NCBI RefSeq assembly: GCF_963924675.1
Contig: NW_027077413.1
Location: 806,001-870,000, forward strand
DNA from: Phocoena phocoena
Lineage: Eukaryota > Chordata > Mammalia > Artiodactyla > Phocoenidae
Direction of reading: 5' to 3'
DNA: 64,000 nt
In this document: one piece after another, positions 1 through 8,725 of the stretch
Position numbering within the stretch: the first letter of the stretch is position 1
Layout: each line of letters opens with the position of its first letter
The notes under the pieces: model-generated
Seen by the model: only the letters and a program-made list of their open reading frames with translations
What the model was told of the DNA's origin: nothing
The model's database searches: none
Translations under genes and position numbers: made by a program

Positions 1-8
1 CCTTGGGG

Positions 9-601
9 ATGTGGACCTTCTGCTCTGAGGTCCAAATGGCTGGGTTGCTCGCAGTTTCATGATGTGGACCCTCTGCTGTGAGTTTACTGCGGCCTGAATC
101 GCATAGACTTGGTGCTCTTGGCCGCCTGCTGGGAGGTTCCCATTGCTGGATTCCTCAGCTTTTTTATTCTATGGGCCCTGTGTTGTGAGGCTACTCCTGC
201 CTGCCTCATTCCGAGCCCCTTGGAGATGTGGGTCTTCTGGTTTAGGCCACATGTGCTGGGTTCGTCACCTTTCTATGACGTGGCCACACTGGTGTGAAGA
301 CTCTCCTGCCTGGTTCTGATCACCTTGGTGATGTGGGCCCTCTGGTGAGAGTCTTATCCTGGCTGTGTTCCTCACCCTTCTGTGAGGTAGGCCCTCTGCG
401 GTGAGGTCACTCCTACCTGGCTGTCACACGTCACCTTGGCGACGTGGGACCTCAGTTGGGTGTTGGTGCCTGATTGGAGTCTCCTCCCCTTGGTAATGAG
501 GGCCCTCTGGCGTCAGGCCCTAACTCCTGGGTTTCCCTAAATTCTCTGATGTGTGCCCTGTGGTGCGAGTACACTTCTGACAGGTTCCCAACCCCATGGG
601 A
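9..601. repeat. Higher-order unit 1 of the GC-rich array
   Basis: Eleven ~54-bp sub-repeats from the landmark at 9 to the matching landmark at 602. The diagnostic segment 'ggccgcctgctgggaggtt' near 120 recurs near 713, marking a distinct sub-repeat position inside the unit. Confidence 0.8.
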
Positions 602-1100
602 ATGTGGGCCTTCTGCTCTGAGATCCCAACGCCTAGGTTGCTCACAGTTTCATGATGACGGCCCTCTGGTGTGAGATCACTCCGGCCTGGATCCCATAGT
701 CTCGCTGCTCCTGGCCGCCTGCTGGGAGGTTCCAACTGCGGGATTCTTCACCTCTTTAATTCTATGGTCCCTCTGTTTGGAGGCACCTCCTGCCTGCCTC
801 AATCCCAGCTCCCTTGTGATGTGTGTCCTCTGGTTTGAGGCCACGTGTGCTGGGTCCCTCACTTTTCGGTGATGTGGCCCCACTAGTGTGAGGACACTCC
901 TGCCTGGTTCCCATCACCTTGGTGATGTGGGCCCTCTGGGGAGAGTCTGATCCTGGCTGGGTTCCCTACCATTCTGTGAGGTGGGCCCTCTGATGTCAGG
1001 TCACTCCTGCCTGGCTAGCTCACATCGCCTTGGCGACGTGGGTCCTCTGTTGGCCACTGGAGCATGCTGGGAGCCTCCTACTCCCGTGAATGATGGCCCT
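602..1100. repeat. Higher-order unit 2 of the GC-rich array, truncated
   Basis: This repeats unit 1 in the same sub-repeat order but stops inside its tenth sub-repeat (landmark at 1090), where the 1.75-kb satellite takes over. About 95 bp of the expected unit is missing. Confidence 0.8.
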
Positions 1101-1450
1101 GGAAAACATGCATATGCCCTTTTTGGCCAAGTGCTTCATTGACGAGGTTCTGCCACTTCTCTTATGCTTTCAGAGCAATTCACGTCTACCTCCTGAAATC
1201 GGATTCCAGCAATTCTGCCCCACTTTCAAGTCCTCTTCGCAGCCTTAATTCAATATATTTTTGTACGATTTCTGTCATTTATAAGTCTGCAGGTATGTGA
1301 ATGACAGTGCCCCTGAGCTCCTTTCCTCAACTCGCTTTCTTGTGAGCTGGCCACAAAACCGCAGGATTGCTTCAGGCCCTAATCTTGTTCCAGCACGGCA
1401 TGCTGAGCCTTTGGTTAATTCCTTTTCCTGTTGGGAAATGAGTGTTAAAA

Positions 1451-1461
1451 TTGCCCGTGCA
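1451..1461 (+). repeat. Target-site duplication of the L1, left copy
   Basis: ttgcccgtgca, identical to 2134-2144. The bases just before it read TTAAAA (1445-1450), the preferred L1 endonuclease context, whereas most other satellite copies read ttacat at this point. Confidence 0.88.
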
Positions 1462-1463
1462 TA

Positions 1464-1727
1464 CTGGGCATATACCCTGAGAAAACCAAAATTCAAAAAG
1501 AGTCATGTACCAAAATGTTCATTGCAGCTCTATTTACAATAGCCCGGAGATGGAAAGAACCTAAGCGCCCATCATCGGACGAATGGATAAAGAAGATGTG
1601 GCACATATACACAATGGAATATTACTCAGCCTTAAAAAGAAATGAAACTGAGTTATTTGTAATGAGATGGATAGACCTAGAGTCTGTCATACAGAGTGAA
1701 GTAAGTCAGAAAGAAAAAGACAAATAG
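1464..1727 (+). pseudogene. L1 ORF2 C-terminal fragment
   Basis: From CTG at 1464 the frame reads LGIYPEKTKIQKESC, then MFIAALFTIARRWKEPKRP and EWIKKMWHIYTMEYYSALKR, and ends QKEKDK before TAG at 1725-1727. These are conserved blocks of the L1 ORF2 C-terminal region, downstream of the reverse transcriptase. In related elements the frame commonly continues past KDK with a tyrosine codon; a TAT-to-TAG change would explain the stop here (from memory of the family). About 87 codons remain and the endonuclease and reverse transcriptase domains are absent. Confidence 0.9.
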
Positions 1728-2110
1728 CGTATGCTAACACATATATATGGAATTTAAAGGAAAAAAATGTCATGAAGAACCTAGGGATAAGACAGGAATA
1801 GAGGCGCAAACCTACTGGAGAACGGAATTGAGGATATGGGGAGGGGGAATGGTGAGTTTTGACAGGGCGAGAGAGAGTCATGGAAATATACACACTAACA
1901 AATGTAGTAAGGTAGATAGCAAGGGGGAAGCAGCCGCAAGGCACAGGGATATTAGCTCGGGGCGTTGGGACAGCCTGGAGGGGTGGAAGGGGGAGAGAGG
2001 GAGGGAGGGAGACACAAGAGGGAAGACACAGGGAGCATAGGTATATGTATAGCTGATTCACTTTGTTATAAAGCAAAAACTAACACACCATTGTAAAGCA
2101 ATTATACCCC

Positions 2111-2130
2111 AATAAAGATGTTAAAAAAAA
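2111..2130 (+). promoter_or_regulatory. L1 polyadenylation signal and A-tail
   Basis: AATAAA at 2111-2116, then an A-run interrupted only by a few bases, ending at 2130. This is the 3' terminus of the inserted element and fixes its orientation. Confidence 0.85.
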
Positions 2131-2133
2131 TAT

Positions 2134-2144
2134 TTGCCCGTGCA
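2134..2144 (+). repeat. Target-site duplication of the L1, right copy
   Basis: ttgcccgtgca follows the L1 A-run directly. With the two preceding bases it matches the uninterrupted satellite sequence, after which satellite copy 1 resumes in register. Confidence 0.88.
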
Positions 2145-2604
2145 CACACCTACAGATAGTCTCCCATTGGTTCTCCTTATTCCTGTTCATCTTGCGCAGA
2201 AATTGCAAACAGTGCCAAACAGGAGGTTAAAGGCACTGACTCTCCAAATGGGGAGAGTGTAAGAAAAGGGTCTGGAATGGTGAACCTGAGTACCAGGGGA
2301 CGAAAACAGACATGCATGTAAAAAGGTTTCCCAGTCACACGGTGGAGCATACTCTGGGTTTCCCATGCAAATTTTAGCAGAAGGAAGAATCCCTTGACCC
2401 TGGAGAGTTGGGAACCATGGAATGGGTACCAGGCAGTATGACATCAAAGGGTCTGCATTTGCTCACTGAACCTCACCAATGCTATCAGCCTGAAGTGTCC
2501 AGCCTTATGTCTCAACCAGCTCTGGGTGTAGATGTGGTCAATCCTGGTTGCATCACATGCCCTGAGTGAATTATTTAAGAATTGCTCTCTATTTCACTGT
2601 CTTT

Positions 2605-3425
2605 GTGTTTTGTTTTCGAAATTTATTTTGATAATGGGATTTATCGGATTATCACTACTGCGTTTCGGCCGCTGTACACACGCTTGATTCTCTTACGGAG
2701 ACATATATATCCATGGGTTTTAAGATTCTTCCTAGTCAGGTATATTCCTAGGCGTTGAATATGTGGTGTTGAGTCCATTTCGTTGAGCAAGGAGTAGGTC
2801 TTGTCTATTACATATTTGGCTTATGGAACGGTATCTGTGCTAATTTCAGTCTCTGGTTTTATGCAGCACTCCAACGCACCTTTCTCCATAAGAAAGCACA
2901 AGTTGGTTTTCTAAATTTGAGACTGTTCTGTTTTGTAATTCAGTTCATGTGTAGTCAAGTTTACATACTGTGTATTAGTGATATTTTATGATGTTTCTTT
3001 TTCTGTGTGACTTATTTCACGTAGAATCACCATACCTGTATCCACTCACTATGCCACTACGGGCCTGATGACACAGATTTCATTGCTGAGTGATATTCCA
3101 TTGTACGTACGTACCACAACTTCTTTATCCATTGTTTGCTCTCTGAGATATTTACCTGGTACTGTAAACGAGGTTCTTGTGAACAGAGAGGTCCCAAACT
3201 TTGAGGTGGCTGGGTGTTTTTGATTTTAATTTCCCTAAGCTGTAGGACCATAAGTGGAAGTGCCATAGGCTGTGTTGCTTTGTGTCTTACGTGTTTCAGG
3301 AAACACATAACACTTCTCCAGAATGGCTGTCGGCAATTTACATCATATGCATCAGCATAATAAGGATCCCTGTTTTCCATTGCCTGTCCTCCGTTTCTGG
3401 ATTTTACAATTTTTTTAAATGGCCC
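2605..3425 (-). mobile_element. Antisense L1 3' fossil in satellite copy 1
   Basis: Read on the minus strand, an ORF2 C-terminal segment is followed by the L1 3' UTR and ends in an AATAAA-like motif and a decayed A-tail (plus strand: gtgttttgttttcgaaattt near 2605). The conserved block WIKKLWYVRTMEYHSAMKS is readable here and is closer to the L1 family sequence than the version in internal copies. It lies about 470 bp from the younger plus-strand L1, so the two homologous L1 ends form an inverted pair within one unit. Confidence 0.85.
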
Positions 3426-3485
3426 TTTTGCCCTGGGGGGCACTGAGATTTCATTGTAGTACAGGTTTATTTACAAGCTTCTTGG

Positions 3486-5230
3486 TTGGCCAAAAAGTGC
3501 GTATGCGTTTTTTCCTGAATATATTTAGGGAAAAAAGCATCCGCACTTTTTGGACAAGTGCATCATTATCGACGTTCTGCCTCTTTTCCTATTCTTTAAG
3601 TGCAATTCCAGTTTAACCCTTCAATCGTTTTCCTGAATTTCTGCACCGCTTTCAAGTCCCCTTTGCAGGCTTACTTCAATATATTTTTGGAGGATAGCTG
3701 TCATTTATAACTCTGCAGGTTTGTGAATTACAGTGCCCCTGAGCTCCTTTCTTCAACTCGCTTTCTTGTGAGCTGGGCACAAAACCGCAGGATTGCTTCA
3801 GGCACTAATCTCTTTCCAGCAGGGCACGCTGAGCGTTTGGTTAATTCCTCTTCCTGGTGGGAAATGAGCATTACATTTGCCCGTGCAGACACCTACAGCT
3901 AGTCTCTCATTGGTTCTCCCTATTCCTGTTCATCTTGCACAGAAATGGCAAGCTGTGCCAAACAGGAGGTTAAAGGCACTGACTCTCCAAGCGGGGAGAG
4001 TGTTAGTAAAGCATCTGGAATGGTGAACCCGAGGACCAGGATACGAAAACTGAGATGCATTTTAAATCGTTTCCCAATCACACGGTGGACGATACTCTGG
4101 GTTTCCCATGCATGTTTTAGCTGGAGGAAGAATGCCTTGAACCTGGAGAGTTGGGACCCATGGAATGGGTACCATGCAGTATGACTTCAAAGGGTCTGCA
4201 TTTGCTCACCGAAACTCACCAATGCTATCAGCCTGAAGTGTCCAGCCTTATGTCTCAACCAGCTCTGGGTGTAGATGTGGTCAATCCCGGTTGCATCACA
4301 TGCCCTGAGTGAATTGTTTAAGAATTGCTCTCTATTTCACTGTCTTTGTGTTTTGTTTTTGAAATTTATTTTGATAATGGGATTTATCGGATTTTCACTG
4401 CTGCGTTTATGCCGCTGTACACACGCTTGATTCTCTTACGGAGACATATAAATCCATGGGTTTTAAGATTATTCCTAGTCAGGTATATTCCTAGGCGTTG
4501 AATATGTGGTGTTGAGTCCATTTCGTTGAGCAAGGAGTAGGTCTGTCTATTACATATTTGGCTTATGGAAAGTTATCTGTGCTAATTTCAGTCTCTGGTT
4601 TTATGCAGCATCCCAACGCACATTTCCCCATAAGCAAGCACTAGTTGGTTTTCAAAATTTGAGACCCTGTTCTGTTTTGTAATTCAGTTCATGTGTAGTT
4701 AAATTTACATTCCGTGTATTAGTGATATCTTATGATGTTTCTTTTTCTGTGTGATGTAGTTCACGTAGAATCACCGTACCTGCATCCACTCACTATGCCG
4801 CTACGGGCCTGATGACACACATTTCATTGCTGAGTGATATTGCATTGCACGTACGTGCCACAACTTCTTTATCCATTTTTTGCTTTCTGGGTTATTTACC
4901 TGGTACTGTAGACGAGCTTCTTGTGAACACAGCCGTCCCAAACATTGGTGTGGCTGTCTGTTTTTGATTTTAATTTCCCTAAGCTATAGGACCATAAGTG
5001 CAAGTGCCATAGGCTGTGTTGCTTTGTTTCTTACGTGTTTCAGGAAACACCATACACTTCTCCAGCGTGGCTGTTGGCAATTTACATCCTGCCAATCAGC
5101 ATAACAAGGCTCCCTCTTCTCCATATCCTGTCCTACCTTTCTAGATTTTACACTTTTTTCAGATGGCCCTTTCGCCAGGGGGGCAGTGAGACTTCATTGT
5201 AGTGTAGATTTCCTTTACAGACTTGCTTGG
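3486..5230. repeat. Satellite copy 2, 1,745 bp, divergent
   Basis: Palindrome 3486-3556 is imperfect (atatatttaggg at its centre; several arm mismatches). The L1 fossil at 4348-5171 has an intermediate haplotype: ggtactgt as in type A but ccctaagctatagg close to type B. It carries gcgtttatgccgc (~4405) and acatataaatcc (~4445), a pair otherwise seen only in copy 22. Confidence 0.93.
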
Positions 5231-5302
5231 TTGGCCAAAAAGGGCGTATGCGTTTTTTCCTGAATATATTCAGGAAAAAACGCATACGCCCTTTTTGGCC
5301 AA
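5231..5302. repeat. 72-bp perfect palindrome, mariner-TIR-like (reference copy)
   Basis: The left arm begins ttggccaaaaagggcgtatg and the right arm is its exact reverse complement, meeting at cctgaata|tattcagg with no loop. The arm start 'ttggccaaaaag' and its preceding ggt resemble terminal inverted repeats of mariner elements common in cetartiodactyl genomes. The simplest reading is two fused TIRs left by a mariner-derived fold-back element. Equivalent palindromes start every unit; many are perfect (copies 3, 8, 10, 15, 16, 17, 18, 22, 28) and most others have one or two mismatches. The mariner assignment is from memory of family sequence; the palindrome itself is directly visible. Confidence 0.8.
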
Positions 5303-6977
5303 GTGCATCATTGTCGACGTTGTGCCTCTTTTCCTATGCTTTCAGGGCAATTCCAGTCTACCCCCTGCAATCGTTTTCCTGAAATTCTGCCCGCTTTCAA
5401 GTCCCCTTCGCAGGCTTACTTCAATATACTTTTGGAAGATAGCTGTCATTTATAACTCTGTAGGTTTGTGAATTACAGTGCCCCTGAGCTCCTTTCTTCA
5501 CCTCGCTTTCTTGTGAGCTGGGCACAAAACCGCAGGATTGCTTCAGGCCCTAATCTGTTTCCAGCAGGGCACACTGAGCCTTTGTTTAATTTCCCTTCCT
5601 GGTGGGCAATGAGCGTTACATTTGCCCGTGCAGACACCAGAAGCTATTCTCTCATTGGTTCTCCCTATTCCTGTTCATCTTGCACAGAAATTGCAAGCTG
5701 TGCGAAACAGGAGGTTAAAGGCACTGACTCTCCAAGCGGGGAGAGTGTTAGTAAAGCATCTGGAATGGTGAACCCGAGGACCAGGATACGAAAACTGAGA
5801 TGCATTTTAAATCATTTCCCAATCACACAGTGGACGATACTCTTGGTTTCCCATGCATGTTTTAGCTGGAGGAAGAATCCCTTGAACCTGGAGAGTTGGG
5901 ACCCATGGAATGGGTACCATGCAGTATGACTTCAAAGGGACTGCATTTGCTCACCGAAACTCACCAATGCTATCAGCCTGAAGTGTCCAGCCTTATGTCT
6001 CAACCAGCTCTGGGTGTAGATGTGGTCAATCCCAGTTGCATCACATGCCCTGAGTGAATTATTTAAGAATTGCTCTCTATTTCACTGTCTTTGTGTTTTG
6101 TTTTCGAAATTTATTTTGATAATGGGATTTATCGGATTTTCACTGCTGCGTTTCGGCCGCTGTACACACGCTTCATTCTCTTACGGAGACATATATATCC
6201 ATGGGTTTTAAAATTCTTCCTAGTGAGGTATATTCCTAGGCGTTGAATATGTGGTGTTGGGTCCATTTCGTTGAGCAAGGAGTAGGTCTTGTCTATTACA
6301 TATTTGGCTTATGGAAAGTTATCTGTGCTAATTTCAGTCTCTGGTTTTATGCAGCACCACAAGGCACCTTTCCCCATAAGCAAGCACTAGTTGGTTTTCT
6401 AAATTTGAGACCCTGTTCTGTTTTGTAATTCAGTTCATGTGTAGTCAAGTTTACATTCCGTGTATTAGTGATATCTTATGATGTTTCTTTTTCTGTGTGA
6501 CGTAGTTCACGTAGAATCACCATACCTGCATCCACTCACTATGCCGCTACGGGCCTGATGACACAGATTTCATTGCTGAGTGATATTCCATTGTACGTAC
6601 GTGCCACAACTTCTTTATCCATTTTTTGCTTTCTGGGATATTTACCTGATACTGTAGACGAGCTTCTTGTGAACACAGCCGTCCCAAATATTGGGGTGGC
6701 TGTCTGTTATTGATTTTAATTTCCGTAAGCTATAGGACCATAAGTGGAAGTGCCATAGGCTGCGTTGCTTTGTTTCTTACGTGTTTCAGGAAACACCATA
6801 CACTTCTCCAGGGTGGCTGTTGGCAATTTACATCCTGCCAATCGGCATAAAAAGGCTCCCTGTTCTCCATATCCTGTCCTACCTTTCTGGATTTTACACT
6901 TTTTTCAGATGGCCCTTTTGCCCGGGGGGGCAGTGAGATTTCATTGTAGTGCAGATTTCCTTTACAGGCTTGCTTGG
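5231..6977. repeat. Satellite copy 3, type B, 1,747 bp
   Basis: Perfect 72-bp palindrome at 5231-5302. L1 fossil 6093-6917, B haplotype (gatactgt, aaatattgg, gtaagctatagg). A chance open frame of 153 codons (5468-5929) crosses the unrecognised segment; it is closed in most other copies. Confidence 0.95.
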
Positions 6978-7049
6978 TTGGCCAGAAAGGGCGTATGCGT
7001 TTTTTCCTGAATATATTCAGGAAAAAACGCATACGCCCTTTTTGGCCAA

Positions 7050-7840
7050 GTGCATCATTGTCGATGTTGTGCCTCTTTTCCTATGCTTTCAGGGCAATTC
7101 CAGTCTACCCCCTGCAATCGTTTTCCTGAAATTCAGCCCCGCTTTCAAGTCCCCTTCGCAGGCTTACTTCAATATATTTTTGGAGGATAGCTGTCATTTA
7201 TAACTCGGCAGGTTTGTGAAGTACAGTGCCCCTGAGCTCCTTTCTTCAACTCGCTTTCTTGTGAGCTGGGCACAAAACCGCAGGATTGCTTCAGGCCCTA
7301 ATCTGTTTCCAGCAGGGCACACTGAGCCTTTGTTTAATTCCTCTTCCTGGTGGGCAATGAGCGTTACATTTGCCCGTGCAGACACCTACAGCTAGTCTCT
7401 CATTGGTTCTCCCTATTCCTGTTCATCTTGCACAGAAATGGCAAGCTGTGCCAAAGAAGAGGTTAAAGGCACTGACTCTCCAAGCGGGGAGAGCGTTAGT
7501 AAAGCATCTGGAATGGTGAACCCGAGGACCAGGATACGAAAACTACGATGCATTTTAAATCGTTTCCCAATCACACGGTGGACGATACTTTGGGATTCCC
7601 ATGCATGTTTTACCTGGAGGAAGAATCCCTTGAACCTGGAGAGTTGGGACCCATGGAATGGGTACCATGCAGTGTGACTTCAAAGGGTCTGCATTTGCTC
7701 ACCGAAACTCACCAGTGCTATCAGCCTGAAGTGTCCAGCCTTATGTCTCAACCAGCTCTGGGTGTAGATGTGGTCAATCCCGGTTGCATCACATGCCCTG
7801 AGTGAATTATTTAAGAATTGCTCTCTAGTTCACTGTCTTT
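7050..7840. other. Unrecognised ~790-bp segment of the satellite unit (reference copy)
   Basis: Between the palindrome and the poly(A) end of the L1 fossil lies sequence I cannot assign to a transposon family. It contains the L1 insertion site used in copy 1 (atttgcccgtgca, near 7370) and no conserved long open frame. It could be non-repetitive DNA caught in the original amplified segment, or an old LTR or other element too decayed to recognise by eye. Confidence 0.7.
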
Positions 7841-8665
7841 GTGTTTTGTTTTCGAAATTTATTTTGATAATGGGATTTATCGGATTTTCACTGCTGCATT
7901 TCCGCCACTGTACACACGCTTGATTCTCTTACGGAGACATATATATCCATGGGTTTTAAGATTCTTCCTAGTCAGGTATATTCCTAGGCGTTGAATATGT
8001 GGTGTTGAGTCCATTTCGTTGAGCAAGGAGTAGGTCTTGTCTATTACATATTTGGCTTATGGAATGTTATCTGTGCTAATTTCAGTCTCTGGTTTTATGC
8101 AGCACCCCAACGCACCTTTCCCCATATGCAAGCACTAGTTGGTTTTCTAAATTTGAGACCCTGTTCTGTTTTGTAATTCAGTTCATGTGTAGTCAAGTTT
8201 ACATTCCGTGTATTAGTGATATCTTATGATGTTTCTTTTTCTGTGTGACGTAGTTCACGTAGAATCACCGTACCTGCATCCACTCACTATGCCGCTACGG
8301 GCCTGATGACACAGATTTCATTGCTGAGTGATATTGCATTGCACGTACGTGCCACAACTTCTTTATCCATTTTTTGCTTTCTGGGATATTTACCTGATAC
8401 TGTAGACGAGCTTCTTGTGAACACAGCCGTCCCAAATATTGGGGTGGCTGTCTGTTTTTGATTTTAATTTCCGTAAGTTATAGGACCATAAGTGGAAGTG
8501 CCATAGGCTGTGTTGCTTTGTTTCTTACGTGTTTCAGGAAACACCATACACTTCTCCAGGGTGGCTGCTGGCAATTTACATCCTGCCAATCGGCCTAACA
8601 AGGCTCCCTGTTCTCCATATCCTGTCCTAACTTTCTGGATTTTACACTTTTTTCAGATGACCCTT
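7841..8665 (-). mobile_element. Antisense L1 3' fossil (reference copy)
   Basis: Minus-strand reading gives L1 ORF2 C-terminal blocks and then the 3' UTR: the 'agaaacatcataagatatca' segment, then 'ttacaaaacagaacagg', 'gcttatgggg' and 'aagacctactcc', each paralleling L1 3' ends, then AATAAA and a decayed A-tail (about 7841-7870). About 825 bp, 47 percent of the unit. It occurs at about +863 to +1687 in every copy, so it was present before amplification. Confidence 0.85.
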
Positions 8666-8725
8666 TTGCCCGGGGGGGCAGTGAGATTTCATTATAGTGC
8701 AGATTTCCTATAGAGGCGTGCTTGG

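Larger units (their letters stand above)
1..1100. repeat. GC-rich tandem array, ~54-bp sub-repeat in a ~593-bp higher-order unit
   Basis: A degenerate sub-repeat built around 'atgtgggccctctggtgtga' recurs near 9, 62, 171, 226, 279, 331, 385, 442, 495, 549, 602, 655, 763, 818, 872, 924, 978, 1036 and 1090, mostly 52-58 bp apart. Two gaps of ~108 bp (62-171 and 655-763) each hold a decayed unit. Matching landmarks lie 592-595 bp apart (9/602, 226/818, 331/924, 385/978, 442/1036), giving a higher-order unit of eleven sub-repeats. Base composition is clearly richer in G+C than the satellite to the right. I see no coding potential; short open frames here are incidental. It may be a different satellite or a subtelomeric minisatellite; I do not recognise the family. 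Confidence 0.85.
1462..2131 (+). mobile_element. 5'-truncated LINE-1 insertion, plus strand
   Basis: About 670 bp absent from every other satellite copy. In order: the C-terminal end of ORF2 (1464-1727), a 3' UTR with a purine-rich, G-run tract (about 1976-2012), the segment 'gtatagctgattcactttgt' near 2046, an AATAAA signal at 2111-2116 and an A-run ending at 2130. It is flanked by the 11-bp repeat ttgcccgtgca (1451-1461 and 2134-2144). These are marks of target-primed reverse transcription by a mammalian L1 of the type seen in whales and ruminants. It is truncated to about a tenth of full length and cannot be autonomous. It lies on the opposite strand to the L1 fossil built into every satellite unit. 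Confidence 0.93.
1101..3485. repeat. Satellite copy 1, partial at its left end and split by an L1 insertion
   Basis: It begins a few bases right of the palindrome centre, so the left arm is absent. Total length is 2,385 bp; subtracting the ~670-bp L1 leaves about 1,715 bp, which with the missing half palindrome equals one normal unit. The antisense L1 fossil lies at about 2605-3425. This is the most divergent copy: it differs from the consensus across its whole length, including around 1101-1200 and 3150-3260. Its L1-fossil haplotype mixes A-like and B-like bases. Confidence 0.92.
6978..8725. repeat. Satellite copy 4, type B, 1,748 bp (reference anatomy)
   Basis: Palindrome 6978-7049 with one mismatch (gccagaaag). 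Unrecognised segment 7050-7840. L1 fossil 7841-8665, minus strand. G-tract linker 8666-8725. It carries gcatttccgccac in the fossil instead of the commoner gcgtttcggccgc. Length and register are typical of the array. Confidence 0.95.

Noticed and set aside
109..883. Short open frames of 60-70 codons in the GC-rich flank on both strands
   Set aside because: They follow the ~54-bp tandem repeat and have no protein-family features.
1976..2012. G-rich tract as a possible regulatory or telomeric-like element
   Set aside because: It lies inside the L1 3' UTR, where a purine-rich, G-run tract is a normal family feature.
6949..7203. An 84-codon plus-strand open frame (MQISFTGLLGWPKRAYAFF...) repeated in most copies
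   Set aside because: It runs straight through the palindrome and into unrecognised satellite sequence, starts at GTG in many copies, and stays open because the copies are nearly identical. No promoter or family match is evident.
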